From: Arthrobacter sp. ATA002
GTDB taxonomy: Bacteria > Actinomycetota > Actinomycetes > Actinomycetales > Micrococcaceae
Direction: 5' to 3'
Assembly (NCBI RefSeq): GCF_026898095.1
Contig: NZ_CP114015.1
Coordinates: 2,232,001-2,296,000 of the forward strand
Length of the DNA stretch: 64,000 nt
Shown piece by piece: positions 63,728 to 64,000 of this stretch. How positions within the stretch are numbered: position 1 is the first letter of the stretch; each line of letters opens with the position of its first letter. A program made the translations under genes and the position numbers. Under the pieces are notes generated by a model that saw only the letters and a list, made by a program, of their open reading frames with translations, was not told the DNA's origin and did no database searches.

Positions 63728-64000
63728 TCATCCCTCATGGCGTACCTCCGCGGCGTAGGCGCGGTCGTAGCCCACGACACCGAGTGCCACGATGAGGCCC
63801 CCAGCCAAAGCGGAGAGCGGAATCCAGACGAGGAGATCAAGCGCCCAAAGAATCCAGGAAAGCACGTTGAGGCCACAGAGCAGCGCAATAAGCAGCACCA
63901 GCAGCGCCATGCCTCGCGGACCTGCAGGGCGGCTGATTGACAGGCCGCTGCGTTTGCGAAAAACCAACTCGACGGCGAGGAATAGTCCCGCACTCAGCGC
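63728..64000 (-). CDS. Hypothetical membrane protein, truncated by the window edge
   Basis: The frame stays open to the window end, so its start is outside. Visible are two helices (ALLVLLIALLCGLNVLSWIL and PLSALAGGLIVALGVVGYDR) after RKRSGLSISRPAG, and the upstream residues ALSAGLFLAVELVF suggest another. It likely forms an operon with the winged-helix gene, which such membrane proteins often accompany. Confidence 0.6.
   Translation of the reverse strand, partial: ALSAGLFLAVELVFRKRSGLSISRPAGPRGMALLVLLIALLCGLNVLSWILWALDLLVWIPLSALAGGLIVALGVVGYDRAYAAEVRHEG

Noticed and set aside
1-64000. tRNA, rRNA or CRISPR elements
   Set aside because: No cloverleaf with a T-loop GTTCGANTC set, no rRNA motifs and no regularly spaced direct repeats were seen.

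Overview
The window is GC-rich (roughly two thirds G+C by eye) and reads as chromosomal DNA of a high-GC actinobacterium. The gene families and style (UvrA paralogue with CPBP proteases, HAD-GH65 fusion, CopB-type copper ATPase with DUF6153 and DUF305, CmtR with a CtpG-like ATPase, bPH2 pairs, RarA) suggest Micrococcaceae, probably Arthrobacter-like. That placement is inferred from content, not from a marker gene. I found no rRNA, tRNA or CRISPR array. Many genes carry a one-base indel, nearly always a lost base and mostly in or next to a short G, C or T run, while both halves stay well conserved. I therefore read most as consensus errors, annotate those genes as joined CDSs with the break given, and reserve 'pseudogene' for truncated, decayed or IS-split genes.

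Layout. 0-7 kb: a broken Old Yellow Enzyme gene whose 3' end recurs 2.7 kb downstream. Between the copies lie a fused thioredoxin-reductase-like oxidoreductase/methyltransferase and a divergent XRE-cupin regulator. A decaying stretch follows with SGNH-hydrolase and UvrA fragments and a TetR gene with a damaged recognition helix. 7-12 kb: a cyanase operon (cynS plus a formate/nitrite-type channel) with a divergent PAS-AraC regulator, a sugar acetyltransferase and an AI-2E transporter. 12-16 kb: a copper operon (CopB-type ATPase, DUF6153, DUF305 lipoprotein) behind a promoter holding a CsoR-type palindrome. 16-24 kb: a beta-phosphoglucomutase/GH65 phosphorylase fusion, a UvrA-like ABC ATPase, two CPBP proteases and a TetR regulator. 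24-30 kb: small membrane proteins, an orphan VbhA-type antitoxin, PadR-DUF2812, and CmtR with a CtpG-like metal ATPase. 30-44 kb: ASCH and kinase-like genes, a bPH2-bPH2-TetR operon with tandem operators, a CNNM/CorC pair behind a structured leader, an APC permease, hydrolase, RarA, quinone oxidoreductase, and an ArsR-MFS pair. 44-64 kb is accessory: orphan immunity-type and membrane proteins, a 5'-truncated methyltransferase abutting a less GC-rich MerR/sliding-clamp fusion plus exporter module, LacI-MFS-DUF1349, an arginase-family gene, EamA-LysR, a complete IS21-family element with a 6-bp target duplication inside a membrane-protein gene, and small unknown genes.

The most striking system is at 48.0-50.3 kb. 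A MerR regulator has domains 2 and 3 of the DNA polymerase III beta clamp as its effector part and is translationally coupled to an MFS exporter. The residues that line the clamp's peptide/drug pocket are partly kept. This suggests a sensor that mimics a drug target and switches on efflux of clamp-binding antibiotics.
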